DNA of 55,514 bases from Protostelium mycophagum (Eukaryota > Evosea > Variosea > Protosteliida > Protosteliaceae). Each line of letters starts with the position of its first letter. Within the stretch, counting starts at the first letter, position 1. Under the pieces are notes generated by a model that saw only the letters and a program-made list of their open reading frames with translations, was not told where the DNA came from and did not search any database. Positions 1-12,202 of the stretch are shown here, piece after piece. The position numbers and the translations under genes were made by a program. The DNA is taken from NCBI GenBank assembly GCA_002081555.1, contig MZNV01002588.1:1-55514 (forward strand), read 5' to 3'.

Positions 1-319
1 TCTGTGGCATTTCCGGCCGTTAAAAGTGCTTAAATAAATCCGCACTTGAAGCGGCTTCAAACCCCAACAGCTGTCTTTGAGTTTCTCTTTCTTTTATTGG
101 TTTCTTTCTTGGATCTTCCTTCTTAGACCTTTGCAACAGTCCATCAGTGTGAGTCACTTCTAACACAATGCTGTACTGTACGTTCTAATACAGTACAGTT
201 ATCACAATGTGCAACAATACCAACATTAAGGAATCAACAACACCGTTCAACCTCCCTCTCTTAACGAAGGGGATGTCAATTTTGATGACAACAAGTTCAA
301 AGACAACAATGATCTTTAT

Positions 320-748
320 TTGGATGTCAACAACTTGGCAGAAGCGGTGGAGAACATCAAAGACAACATCTTACTCCTTTATCAAAGTGTAGACAAATTG
401 ACAGCGGCAACAGACCAGCAGTCAACGCACATTCAATCACTTCAAAGTACAATTCTGCAACTTTCAATGCAAATTACAGAATTGGTGAAGGCAAAAAATG
501 TACAACAGCCTTCACCAGTGGTAACATCCACAGTACCTTGCCCAGATCAATTGGTGTTTCTCAATCAATCAATTGTTCTCTCAATCAATCAATTGTTCCA
601 GATACACTACACCGATCTTTTGGTGTTTCTCAATCAATCAATTGTTCCAGATAATCAATCAATTGTTCCAGATATACCATCACAACAGCCTTCACCAGTG
701 GTAACATCCACAGTACCTTGCCCAGATCAATTGGTGTTTCTCAATTGA
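320..748 (+). CDS. Uncertain repeat-containing frame, coiled-coil start
   Basis: I do not recognise this frame. It reads open from about 230, with the first methionine at 320. Its first 60 residues are hydrophilic and heptad-like (VENIKDNILLLYQSV, THIQSLQSTILQLSMQI), which suggests a short coiled coil. The rest is a translated DNA minisatellite (QQPSPVVTSTVPCPDQ, LVFLNQSIV), so the C-terminal part probably reflects repeat expansion rather than selection on protein. No splice-linked partner exon is clear. It may be the edge of a gene lying mostly outside the window, or a decayed copy of one. Low confidence. Confidence 0.25.
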   Translation: MDVNNLAEAVENIKDNILLLYQSVDKLTAATDQQSTHIQSLQSTILQLSMQITELVKAKNVQQPSPVVTSTVPCPDQLVFLNQSIVLSINQLFQIHYTDLLVFLNQSIVPDNQSIVPDIPSQQPSPVVTSTVPCPDQLVFLN

Positions 749-1035
749 TCAATTGTCCCAGATAACACACATTCAATCACTTCAAAGTACAATTATGCAA
801 CTTTCAATGCAAATTACAGAATTGGTGAAGGCAAAAACTGTACAACAGCATTCACCAGTGGTAACATCCACAGTGCCTTGCCTGGATCAATCAGTGCTTC
901 TCAATTGATCAATTGTTCCAGATACACCTGTAAATTACAGGCAAAAACTGTACAACAGCCTTCACCAGTGATAACATCCACAGTACCTTGCCCGGATCAA
1001 TCAGTATTTCTCAATTGATCAATTGTTCCAGATAC
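430..1035. repeat. Degenerate minisatellite, about four unequal copies
   Basis: A block running from cattcaatcacttcaaag through ttcaccagtggtaacatcca to caattgttccagata occurs near-complete at about 430-600 and 768-920, and in part at 684-760 and 930-1035. Inside it, the short word tcaatcaattgttccagata is itself duplicated at about 570-670. Copies differ by scattered substitutions and by length, so expansion is not very recent. Confidence 0.85.
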
Positions 1036-1950
1036 ACCCATCCCGTTTACGTATGGCATGGTGATGACCATAGTGAAGGCCTCTAAGTTATTTGTGTAGT
1101 CAGGAAGGTAAAGGTTTCTTCATCCATCATCCACGATTTGCCAATCTGATCTATGGAAGATGATATGGATCGGTGACATAATATGTTTCATTGAATCTGC
1201 TGAGTTTGTCTACAACAATAAACCTGCAAGGGTTGAAGCTGCACCTTTAGAGTGAACTGGTGGAAACTGAAGCAAACTGAGGTGCGTTGCCCCACCAAAC
1301 GACGCTGCGCTTGAACCTGATCTTACGGGACGTATCTCCAGGCTTGTGGTGGGTCAATCTTCCGAAGGCCCACGGAATATCCTATTCTTTGCAGATGTGA
1401 TGAATATAATAATTGAAGGGCATTTGGATGTCTATATTGTGATCGTAAATGTAATTTTAATATTAATACAACACAATTCTGTAGACGCCCAGGAGCCGCT
1501 TCTGGCCCAGGAGAAGGGAGAAGCGCTTCGGGGGTCCTCAATTTTCCTCCTAAATTCCGGTCGGGCAAAATCAATCTTCGCAGATAACCCCAACGCACAT
1601 CACCTCATCCATCAAAGAAGAGTACCCATCAGATCCACCGCGATCACCGTTTGCAAGGAATACTCCAAAATGCAGCACTACACCTGTCTCTGTCCGTCGA
1701 TGAATAATAAGAGGACGGACCAGAGGAACTTTGTCTAAGCTTATGGCGGAACTGAACTCACGTGATCAAGTAATCAATGAAGGCGAACACGATTGAAGTC
1801 TCAATTGATCATGCACGAATACTCGGAAATGCAAAAACCTCAATTGTTGCTGCATTTGTGTTCAAGGGATCCAGCGTTCTCTTCAATGACTTCTCATCAC
1901 ACTCTTTCAGAACACTTCAAGAAGTTGAACTCTTTATTTTCAGAAAGAAA
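1036..1950. other. Spacer without a supportable gene
   Basis: Between the minisatellite and the stop codon of the P5A ATPase gene. Both strands carry open frames of 80-130 codons at about 1323-1738, but they overlap one another, start without ATG, and show no domain or splice-linked partner. I see no RNA gene. The part nearest 1950 is probably the 3' untranslated region of the minus-strand ATPase. Confidence 0.5.
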
Positions 1951-4900
1951 TCATCTCCTTTTCTGCAACAAAGTGGCCGAGAGGAATTCCACGGTCCAAC
2001 TTCCCGCCAAATCTAAAATCAGCGCAGAGACCATCTTGATGCCAAATTCTGGCGGGAAAACGACCATCTCAAGGGACTTGTTGAGGTCGGGGCTGATCTC
2101 TAAAGCCAAAGTGAAGATGAGACCTCCAGTGATCAACAGACAGTTCCTCAACGGCTTATTCTCGGAAAGACTCTGCATGAACGGGTGTCCCTGTTTGAAT
2201 TCAAAATCCATATCTCCCGCCAAAATATTTTTGGATGTTTACAACGGTGTAGACCGGTACCTTGTAGTTGATGGCAAAAGTGGCCAGTTGCATAGCAACA
2301 CTGATGAGGTACACACCACTATTTATGAGACTTGGCTTAAATTCAGAATAGGGCGAGACTGTACCTTCCCTGTTCTATTTTTAGAATCACGCATGTGCGC
2401 CGAAACACTCACCCGCTGTATTCTTTGCACAGATTCATTGTGAAAATGAGGCAGCCCAGATGAACCGCAAATTGACCCATAATGGAAACCATCATATAGG
2501 GGGAGAATATATTTCCTTCTGGCCTGTCTGGAGACAATTTCTCCAGTGGCTGTGGTTTGTCAGTTGACATTGTCTTAACTGCAGAGTCTATAAATATATA
2601 ATGGACAAATGCATTGCGGCAAAGCCGCAGGGAAAGTTCTGTAAGATTCAAGCTGGCAAAGATGTCGAATGATTGATGTGTCTACAACGTTGTAAAAATC
2701 ACCTGGGATCTCGAGACAAAAAGGAAACAGGCCGCGATCAAAATTCCTGAAATAGTAGCTTGGCTGTGTTACGTCAGTACACCACGTCATCGTGTCAACC
2801 TGTCACTCACGTGTCACCGAGTTTGACCCCGTCTAAGTATAGAACACTGAGGCAGTAAGCAGAAATGAGGCAATTAAGAGCCAAGATCTTGAACATCTGG
2901 GTTGTGGTGACAAGTGTACATCTGCCTTGACGTATGACATGTGTCACACACATGACACTTGCGCCTGTCAAAATGTGAGTATATCGAATCTACAACGATG
3001 TAATCTGACCTTTAGATGTAAAAGGGGACGCAATAGATGCCTTCACAAAATCAGCCAGTGATATCATAATCAACTTCCAAAAACATAACACTCAGAGCCT
3101 CGTTGTAGATGGATGGAAATGACTACTCACATCTCCCAACTGTACCATTGGAGAGTCACTCTCTTCTACCTCTTGTAACTGTCTCATCAATTGTTCGGCC
3201 CTCGCCTTATTTCTCGTGTTACCTATGTTAAATGAATTAAAATATAAATCGTGTGTTTTTATAGAGAGTAGATACCTTGCACCAACGAAGGAGCTGGAGG
3301 AAGTGCGGGCTTTGGCTTGGGTACAGTGACGGGGTTGTTCAATAGTGCCACTCCTGACATCCTTCAGTGAATTTTCTCCGAAATTTCCGGGAGAATTCGG
3401 ACCCCAAGGATTTTCATGTTACTGAAAGAACAAAGACTTACCGACATGAGCTTGCTTCAATGCGCCGACATCATTTGTCCCATCACCACACATCAGCGTC
3501 ACTTTCCCACTCATTTTCAAGGTAGAGAGTATGGATTCCTGTTATCTTTCAACTTGAAAATATCCATCTACAACGACTCTGAAAGAGTGAAAAAAATGAT
3601 TAAAAAAGAATAAAAACCTTTTGGTCGGGGGCGATTCTAGCGAAAACTGCCACGTCATCGAGATGGGTCATGGTGTGTGATGACGTCATGAACAATGGTA
3701 GTGTAGATCCTGAAACACACAAGTCGTATTTGGATGAAACCTCCTTGAGGGGGGTGAGGAAGGGGAGGGTGGTCTTCTCATCTACACTGATCCATTTCGT
3801 GTTTTTCGCATTCACCTCTGAGATTTCCGTGAATTTTCTGATGCTATTTTTAGAGGAAAAAATCACCTTCAGTAGACTCTGAAGTGAGTATGAGCACACT
3901 TTTCTTGGAAATTGCGAGTTTAGAGGCCACGTAGCATGCTGTCAGTGTATTGTCACCAGTAATCATGCAGACCTGTCCCATAATTAAAAAATTCTCACTT
4001 TGAAGGAATACAGTGTTGTAGATAGACGTGTCCAGATACCTCTAAGAAAAATAATAATTAAAACAATAAAATTACCTTGTGTGAGGACTGCTGGATGTTT
4101 TTGATGGCAGTGATGGAACCCTCTTTAAGAGGACACTCGTAGATTACAAATCCAGCGAAGATGAGATCCTTCTCTGCAGAATCTCTGGGCATCGATCTCA
4201 TCTACAACGGGTCAATTTTTTACCATGCGCTATATTTAGAATATTCAAAATTGACTATGAGGCTTTGCCATAGTACTGTGTTGTGGCTGCATTTCACCAA
4301 GAAATGGTTAATTCTACTTATAGAAAAATAGTATATCTACAACGATATCACCTCTTGAGCGGACACGTGTGGTGTCTCTTTGTAGGCCAAAGCCAATACT
4401 CTGCACCCCTCTGCGGAAAATTTTTTGTAAGTTTCATCGTAATTTCCTGGAATTTGCTGGGGGTTGAGGAGTGTCTTGATCTTCTCTGGCGCTCCTGAAT
4501 TTTCTCAGAAAAATCATCGAAAATTCCCGAATCTTTCTTGTCCCAACCGCAAAATTCACGGTAATAACCGCGTTCAGAAATTTCGCGGAAAACTCACCCT
4601 TAGACACCACCCAAAAAGTGGAGCTGAGATGTTCTAATTGCACAATGGCAGACATCCTCTTAAGACTTGAAGTAAAGTGGTATCTGTGCACAACTCGAAC
4701 AGAATATTTGCTGCTCTTCGCAGAGTCATTTTTGTTCAAAGTCCATTGTGACGCTTTGAGTGACGCGACCTGTCAGGAATAAATGTGTCATCTCGAAATT
4801 TCGTCCAGTTTTCTGTGTCTACAACGATCGAAATTTCGGGGAAATCTCACCTCCATGGGGTCGCCTATGACCTTGCCGTTATCCAAAGTCTTCAGACTGT

Positions 4901-7537
4901 GGCAGCTCGCCAAGACAACTTGTGCCGGTTGTGGTGCTGTGTTTGCAGCCTCCACACTATGGTGACCCCCTTCTACAACGACAACACCCTTACACACAAT
5001 GTCGTCAGATGTCAAAGTCCCCGTCTTGTCAAAACAACATATATCTACACCTGTCAGATCCCGAAATTTCGGGGAAAACTCACCGATTTTTCCGGCAAAA
5101 GGGATGCGGAAAGGCTCTGTACAAAATATTCCGAGCTTTTGTAGCGCTAAGAGGGAGTTGTTTACTGCCAAAGACAACTCCATAGGTAATTCGGGGGGCA
5201 CAACACTGGTCAGAATGAGAGTGCATTTGAGGTACAATTTGTATCTGTTCCTCTCTTCCTCAATACCTATAGAGGTCAATGTGTTGTTGTTGTGCCAGTT
5301 GTGGTTTTATAGTTCACAATGCATAAAATCTGATTATGGTTTTCCATCAGAAAAAATCTTTCAAGTTGAAAATTCTGAGAAAAATCAGGTGAAAATTCCG
5401 AGCGTAAATTCAATTTTCAAAAACGATGACGTCACCGACCCTTCATCAGCACATAAGCCGAAGCCACAATCGCGAATACCAACAGCAGCAGGATAAAGAT
5501 GAGGCTCTCTTTGGTGTTGGCGGTGATCCTCTCTGTTGAGAATAAAATCATCCTCATCAATTTGCCCTGACCAGTGTCAAACCCAGTACGGAGGACGTAA
5601 CCGGTACAACCGTCATGTGCTGCGAAATTTCAGGGAAATTTCGGGGAAATTTCGAGGGGAATTACCGCTGTGCTTCCAGGCTTTTTCGGGGGTCTGTTGC
5701 AGGATGGTGGTCCCGCCGAATAATACGAATAAACTGTTGTCTTTGACGGAAAGTCTCGTACTCATGTCTTGGTTTTGAATGGATTCCTTTATGCGGGGTG
5801 TAGATTCACCTGTTTTTATTAGTTTTATTTTTTTGAGAGGTTTCATAGGGATGAAAATTTCTCGGAAATGTGTTCTATTTTTAGATGAAAAGGACTCACC
5901 GGTGAGCATAGCTTCGTTTACGACGCACTGACCGTCCAGTAGTAAGATATCACAAGGACACACCATCTACTCACGTCAATTTCATAAGAATTCTCCCTCC
6001 AAGAAATTTCATCAAATTTTCTCAGAAATTTCCGAGAAAAAAAATATCTTCAAGGCAATCATGAATTCAGTAAATTCACCTGGCCGGCTACATTCTTAGG
6101 ATCACCCTTTGTAGATAGAGAAACGATGTCCCCAGGCACCAAGTTGGTCGAGTCGATGGAGGTCCACTTACCGTCTCTGAACACGGTAATGGGTCCCGGT
6201 TTATTCCCCATGTTACGTAAGTTCTGAAGGTTACGTAATCTCTACGAAATTTCAGTGAAAAATCGCATTATTTCGACATGAAATTTCAACTTGAACTTTT
6301 TTGAAATTTCAGTCAAAATTTTTGTAAAAATAAATCAAGTAGAAATCTTCTGAAATTTCGAGGAAAACTCACCGAACCGACAACAGTGGCTTCGAACACA
6401 AGAACCATGAATAAAGTAAATAAACTGTAGTACCAGTACTCGTCCAAACACCAGAGGGCCACACAAAACACCTGAAAGACGAAGAAAGGCGCCACGGCTT
6501 GTTCTTGGTACAGTTCTCTGAATGAGGGGAGGGGTATGTCGAATCTACAACGAGTCAAAAAAGTACTGGATGTTCTATTTTTAGAAACAATTGTAAATTG
6601 ATTGTAGATTGACAGAAGAAAAAAGTCACCTGTTGCGTCCATATTTAGATATGGTCTTGTTCCATTCCTATAAAACTCAATAAAACCATTGTAGATTCCC
6701 ACCCACCTCAGTTCCCACTTTTAACCCTTCTGCCTCGTTGTAGAAGGAGAAAGTGTGGTGTACGGGGTACTCCACTTTTTTGAACTCACCACTGGTCTTG
6801 TCTAAAACGAATTTCCTCTTCTGGAACATGAAGAATGTCTCGTCTTTGTTGTGTTGTAGAGGCAATATCTCAGTACGTCCTTTGTTGAGGTGTGGCTCTG
6901 CACAAACAAAAGTGGCAGATGAAATGGTATTGACCTGATACGATTAAATATGATGGTCATTTCATTCTGACCATCCCAAACAGATGATCGAGAGTGAATT
7001 TGTATGCACCAGGATGACTTACTCTGGAATAATGCAAGAAAGTACGGAATTTGATGAACCAATGAGTTGATAAGAAACACATCAATTGTAAGAGAGCCAC
7101 CAACAAGAGCCAGAATGACCCTGACAGTCTTAATACATTTGATAATTCATGATCACATCATTTTTCGAAGAATGATTACCTTCGCTCTGTAATAACAAAG
7201 CTCCGACCCAGTTCAGTGCTGGATCATCTAAAGAAGATTTCTTAGGTTCGATATCCTCTAAAATGGTCGTGTTGACGTCCGTTCCATTTAAGAATGTTGC
7301 AGGATCTGGCTCTATGGGCGCCAAACTATTGAGTTGAACTCGAGACCATGCCAAAAGATATAGAAGCACGAAGGGGATCACATCTGGTCTCAAAATGGTC
7401 GGCCGTTGGACGTAAAAGCTCACATTCTTAAGATCTTTTTGATGATCATTCGTCGTTCTTTTTGGATCAGGATTTATGCCTGATTGAAAAGGTGCCGAGA
7501 ATCCTGCTGCTGCAGGATGGCTTGTTGGAGGGCGCAT
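1951..7537 (-). CDS. ATP13A1: P5A-type ATPase (Spf1/ATP13A1 family)
   Basis: P5A ATPases sit in the endoplasmic reticulum and act as dislocases for misinserted or mistargeted transmembrane helices. Reading the minus strand, the N-terminal exon (7130-7537) has the first hydrophobic segment. Then come [17 protein letters not shown] (about 6800), [19 protein letters not shown] (6480-6550) and the actuator motif NEAMLTGE (about 5900). The P5A hallmark [15 protein letters not shown] follows (about 5190), then the phosphorylation site DKTGTLT (about 5010-5030), MITGDNTLT (about 3955) and [15 protein letters not shown] (3434-3490). The C-terminal membrane region ends in [15 protein letters not shown] before the stop at 1951. 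Every catalytic motif is intact and in the yeast order. The gene has many short introns, several holding the word cgttgtaga. It is divergent from the GH72 gene. Family assignment is near certain; individual exon borders are approximate. Confidence 0.93.
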
Positions 7538-8219
7538 TTTCGAATGTGATCAGAAGAAAATTTTCATGAACGTGGCGTGTCAAATAATTGAGCCTGCAAT
7601 TTTTGGCTGTCGGCATGAGCACGTGTGGTGATCATTGTACATGTTGACAAGTTACGAGGAACCAGAAAATCAAGCACAATCGGAGGGAATAGAGACTTGT
7701 ACAATTATTGGTGCAGATAATGAAAATCTGTTATTTTAAATGGTGTTATCTGCATCAATAAAATTGATTTTTGAAGAGCGACACATGATTCTGTAAAATT
7801 TTACTGTGCTAAGATATCAATATACGATGGTTTGATCAATTGCGAATCAGATAATGCAAGTGTCTGGAAAACATCATTCTTTTTGTACGACCTAAAAATG
7901 CCCTAAAAATGACGACAGGCAATGCAACTGAGCCATCGTTTCACGGCTGAGTCGCGTTGTATCGTCAAGATGACAAGTGGAAATGAGCGCATCTTCTAAA
8001 CCAGTCTGGTAGTTACCGTGTCAAAGCGGGCGGTATTGATGTGGATTTGCTCACATCTGACATCTCCAACTGAAAGTTCACGAGTTTTCCATCATATTTC
8101 TGTCAGTTCTAAAAATTGCCTGAAAATTCTCCTGCAGACCGCCTCCCTAACCGGTATTAGGCCAGTATCTATTCACTTTCGAAAACCGCACGGACAGCAC
8201 CACCACGGACGTCTAAACG
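7538..8219. promoter_or_regulatory. Shared divergent spacer of ATPase and GH72 genes
   Basis: This 680-base spacer separates the start codons of two divergent genes, so it must hold both promoters. No clear TATA box or gene is visible. A non-ATG frame at about 8018-8371 overlaps the GH72 start and looks like a shadow. Function is inferred from position only. Confidence 0.5.
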
Positions 8220-10495
8220 ATGCACGCACACGGAATCATTCTACTATTATCATTGGTGACATTTGCCTTGGCCACCCAGCCAAGCGTCACCATCAAGGAT
8301 CTCAGATTATTCATTGGTCAAGACGAATTCTTCATCAAGGGAGTCGCATACTCACCTTCTCCCCTGGCTAAGACGATCGACGGCCAGACCGGAGGCACGG
8401 GTCTCTGCACACCTAAACCAGCCTATGCGACCGGCTCCTTCTCTAATGTGAGTTTCAGTGAACTCATACATTTCTAAGGACCTGCAGGTCATCCAGCTAT
8501 CTGGATGTCTCAGCGAAGATTACTTCGACGGAACTGTCTATACACCTGGTCCTGCTGAAGGTTGGTGGAATGGCATTTGGAAGAGAGACTTTCCACTCTT
8601 GCAACAGCTCGGTGCCAACACCATCAGAATATATCACACCTATCCCATCACACAAGCAGCCATAGACGCCGATCCCAAATACAACCAAGCGGGTGTCTTG
8701 GGTTCTAATCACATCCCCTTTATGGACCTCGCCCAGTCATACAACCTCAAGGTATGCACAAAATGATCCAAAGATCATTCTGGTGATGTGAACACAGGTT
8801 GTCTTTCCTCTTTATGCAGACTCCGCCGAGTTGGATCAATTGAGCGATGATTGGATTCAATTGTACATCAGATACCTCATCGACGAGGTCGGAAACCACC
8901 CCGCCCTTCTCATGGTGAGTCTGATTTTCCCGCCAAAAGTGTACAACTCGCTAACCAACACAGTACACCTTTGGAAACGAGCTCCAATTCTGGACCAGAG
9001 ACGCCGCATACGCCGCCAGAGTGAGCCATTTCCGATGATCTTCTGAGAACTTTCCCAAACTTTTCTCAGAAATTTCTGACCCCTCCAGATTGACAGTTTC
9101 GTCCGATATGCCAGAGCTTACCAGATGCAAAGATGGAACCGCTACATCCCCATCACTGTGGCACTCATCGACTACCCTCCCTACTACAACAGCATTGTAG
9201 AGGCCATCTCATTTGACATCATCACCACTAACGCCGGTTACCGTGAGTGGTCACCTTATCTTAACGTGAATGACGTGTCACAGGCGGTTTCGACTTTAGC
9301 GATTTGTGGAGCGGAAACCCGGGTCAAGATTTTTCCGGAATGTACAGCCTCTCTTGCCAGACCGGAAAGCCAGTACTGTGAGTTTTCCACGACATTTTCC
9401 GACCTATGGACAATCTCTGATCTATTTTTAGCATCGGGGAGATGGGAGTCCACAACACTACGCCCGTGTTTGACGTGCCGTCTTGGTTTGGGAGAATGTG
9501 GGGGGATGTCTTGAACCACAAGAGTCAGGGCACAATCGGTGGCTTCCTATTCTCTTTCCAGGTTCGTTGTAGTGCGCCGGAGTTTCGGAGTCTAAGATTG
9601 TACAGGAGGAACACTGGAAGGGAGTAACCCCTGTCATCAACTGGGCCACTATGCCTGACGTAAACATGGGTGTCATTACGCTCACCCCCGGTACCGGTAC
9701 TTACCCCGTTGATATCGCAACGAAGAAAAACTACGGAGCATACGATTGGGACAGTATTGTACAGGTTGGTTGTAGATGGCCTTTGCGATTTTTCTGAGAA
9801 ATGTCAGGGATTTGCAATGAACCCATGGGCCCAAGACGGGCCGAATCAGTTGTCCTCTGTACAGAACAATTTCTGCACCGGGAGCCAATCTACAATCACA
9901 TCACCCCAGGTTGGTGCAGCCGTAACTCTCCCCTCCTCTTACGTCAACCCCACCGGAGGGTCATCAAACTCCGGCGGAAACTCCGGGGGTGCTGGCGCTG
10001 GTAGCGGAGGATGCGGTGCCGGACTCTCCTCTTGCGGTGCTGCTTGTTACATCAGCTCTCAGTATTGGTGAGGCCAGAAATTTCCGTGAAATTTCTGACC
10101 TGTACAGTTGCGTTTCCGGAACCTTGTTCCCAGTACAAAATGCTGAATGTGCCGGAGCAACAAGAGCCTCTACTACAACTAGGCAGAACAATGCCGGGGT
10201 CACCACTTCAACACCTCCCGCTGCCACTTCATCTACAATTCCAACTCCCTCTGGCAACTCTCCCGCCACATCTTCTGGGGATGTTCCCGCCAAATCTTCA
10301 TCTGAGGCGGTAGCCACCCCATCTACAACCAACAATGGCGTGCAGACCCAATCTCCTGCCACTTCCGCTGTCGACACCCCCAGCAACACAGTAGTGGAGG
10401 TCCAGACCACAGGCAACAGAGCCCAAAATTCAGGATCTACAACAGTGTGTTCACTGGCTGTCACACTGGCCGCCGCCTTCCTCGCGATGATGTAA
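8220..10495 (+). CDS. GPI-anchored GH72-like beta-1,3-glucanosyltransferase
   Basis: Family members cut and rejoin beta-1,3-glucan chains in the cell wall, anchored outside the plasma membrane. The ATG at 8220 opens a signal peptide (LLLSLVTFALAT) followed by FFIKGVAYSPSP, as in Gas1/Gel proteins. KRDFPLLQQLGANTIRIYHT comes next. The acid/base Glu fits YTFGNELQFW (about 8960), and the nucleophile Glu fits LIGEMGVHN, which is created across an intron ending ctatttttag at about 9430. The C-terminal third has a Cys-rich patch (GCGAGLSSCGAACY) and a long Ser/Thr/Pro linker. It ends in a hydrophobic tail (VCSLAVTLAAAFLAMM), the expected GPI signal. About nine exons; introns are mostly 40-90 bases and several carry gaaatttc words. 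The family is best known in fungi, so its presence in a protist could mean transfer. A more general clan-A glycosidase is the alternative. Confidence 0.85.
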
Positions 10496-10611
10496 TAAAG
10501 CTACTTTGAGACTCTTTTCAAGTTGAAAATGGCAGAAATTTCCGAGATTTATTCGTTCAGGCGGAAGCAACGCTTGCTCCAGTCTCAAAGTTCAAAAATT
10601 GGCGGGAAAAC

Positions 10612-11627
10612 TCATAATTCGACCTCAAACCAGGGGTGCTTCATCAAGCTCCTGATGTCCCATCTTCTCTGCGGATCGACGTCCAACATCTTCCGCAGAA
10701 TGTCTTTAGCGAAGCTTGACACCCCAACTGATCTGGGAAAGATGACCTCTGGATGTTGTCTTTGCATCAGCATTTGATTCAAGATTTGCTCGTCAAACCC
10801 GAATGGGAAAGTCCCAAACAGGAGCGCAAAGATGGTGACCCCTGCGATCGTTTAGACGATGATGTCGCACGTGAGGCTCTTACCTAAAGACCAGACATCT
10901 GCTTTTGTGGCAGAGAAGGGCGTGCCTGATAGGAGTATCTCTGGTGAGGCGTATTCAATTGAGCCGGCACAGTCTGTACAGATGGCATCCTCATCGAAAC
11001 TATATGCAAGGCCAAAGTCGATGATGGACACAACACCTTCATTAGACAAGATGATCTGGACAGGTCAGAGACATTATGAACAAAGAAGACGTACGTTTTC
11101 CAACTTGAGGTCTTTATGAGCCACCTAAACACGGTCAGTAACAAAGAGTGAAAGGTGTGGACTGACCCCAGCATTATGTATTGATGACATGGTGAGGAGA
11201 ATCTGATATGTGATTACGCGGCAGAGTGGTTCCGCCATCGGCAGAAAATCGGCCCTCTCCATCCATGCCAACAAGTCATTTCCCGCTGCATAATCCATGA
11301 TCAACCACTGTATTTGTCAGTCTGAGGGCTGGTGTTGTTACATACCGTGAAGTGATCATCCTCATACGAAAATAGAAAACGCGGCACACCATCGATGTTG
11401 CGCAATCTGATACCAGCTTCTATCTCTTGGCGAACACGAAAAGCTGGTTCTCTCCGGGACAACCTCTTTACTACGACCTTTCTCAATCAGCCCGCAAAAT
11501 GGAATGGTCTTCCCACCGTTTTGTTTGATGATGGCTCTATCGCCTTGAACAATGTTCCATGACTCCCAGCATTGAATCGTCTGACACTATTTAGATTGAG
11601 AGCTGAAGGTAGCTGGTCTGCATTCAT
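10612..11627 (-). CDS. Serine/threonine protein kinase, small single-domain
   Basis: Start chosen at the ATG at 11627, giving MNADQLPSALNLNSVRRF. The glycine loop NAGSHGTLFKA follows, then, after a 39-base intron, the VVVKR strand with the ATP-binding lysine. Further on are AHKDLKLEN (catalytic loop with HKD in place of HRD, about 11115), IDFGLAYSF (metal-binding DFG, about 11010), YASPEILL (SPE instead of APE) and KADVWSLGK. The C-lobe ends DPQRRWDIRSLMKHPWF just before the stop at 10612. All catalytic residues are present, so it should be active. The fold looks CAMK/SNF1-like, but nothing outside the kinase domain shows its pathway. About five exons. Confidence 0.85.
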
Positions 11628-12202
11628 GTTGAAGAGTGTTGATCAGACACACCTCCCAACTTCCGTCAGGCCGACTGATTTGGAAAGTACTTTTGCGTCA
11701 GGTCCTCCTGCCGCTCAAATTTAGAAGTGTCAGGAGATTGCCTGATGTCGCTCCACCGTAAATGTCACTCTTTGTGAGATTTATGTGCACACTTCGCCCT
11801 TAAAAGCAGGAGCGTCTGGGACTTTCTGAAGAATGAGAAATGGTAAGGACAACTTTGACGAATAAAAATAGAAAGCCCAGGATTTCGGACACCCCACGGC
11901 TTGCTCCACACATGATTTCTGTCATCGAGAAATTTACGCGAAGGAGCTTTGTTGACTTTATCCTCTTTATATTATATCTTGCAGAGGAGTTAGCTCTGAA
12001 ACATCCCTATTCCTCCCAATACAACAAAGAGAAGAACTAAATTTCAAATGTAGAACAAATATATGTTTCGTTGTAGAGAGCATTAAAAAAGTGCCTGTAC
12101 AAGTGCCTCAATTGTCTGTGCCCCAAATAAACTTGTACAGGCTAATTGTAAACTGAATTTGCTCTTTGTAAGTAAGACGTTTGAGCAGATAGATCATTTA
12201 GT
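11628..12202. other. Spacer between kinase start and Zn2Cys6 gene end
   Basis: Contains the promoter of the minus-strand kinase gene and the 3' flank of the upstream minus-strand regulator gene. A plus-strand frame at 11840-12040 (66 codons) has an ATG but no recognisable domain; I regard it as chance. The word cgttgtaga occurs at about 12071. Confidence 0.4.

Noticed and set aside
1323-1738. Overlapping frames on both strands as a gene
   Set aside because: They start without ATG, contradict each other, lack domains and have no splice-linked partner.
4973-4981. TCTACAACG here as an intronic motif
   Set aside because: It falls inside the coding exon just after DKTGTLT of the ATPase, so this copy is coding (GVVVVEGG).
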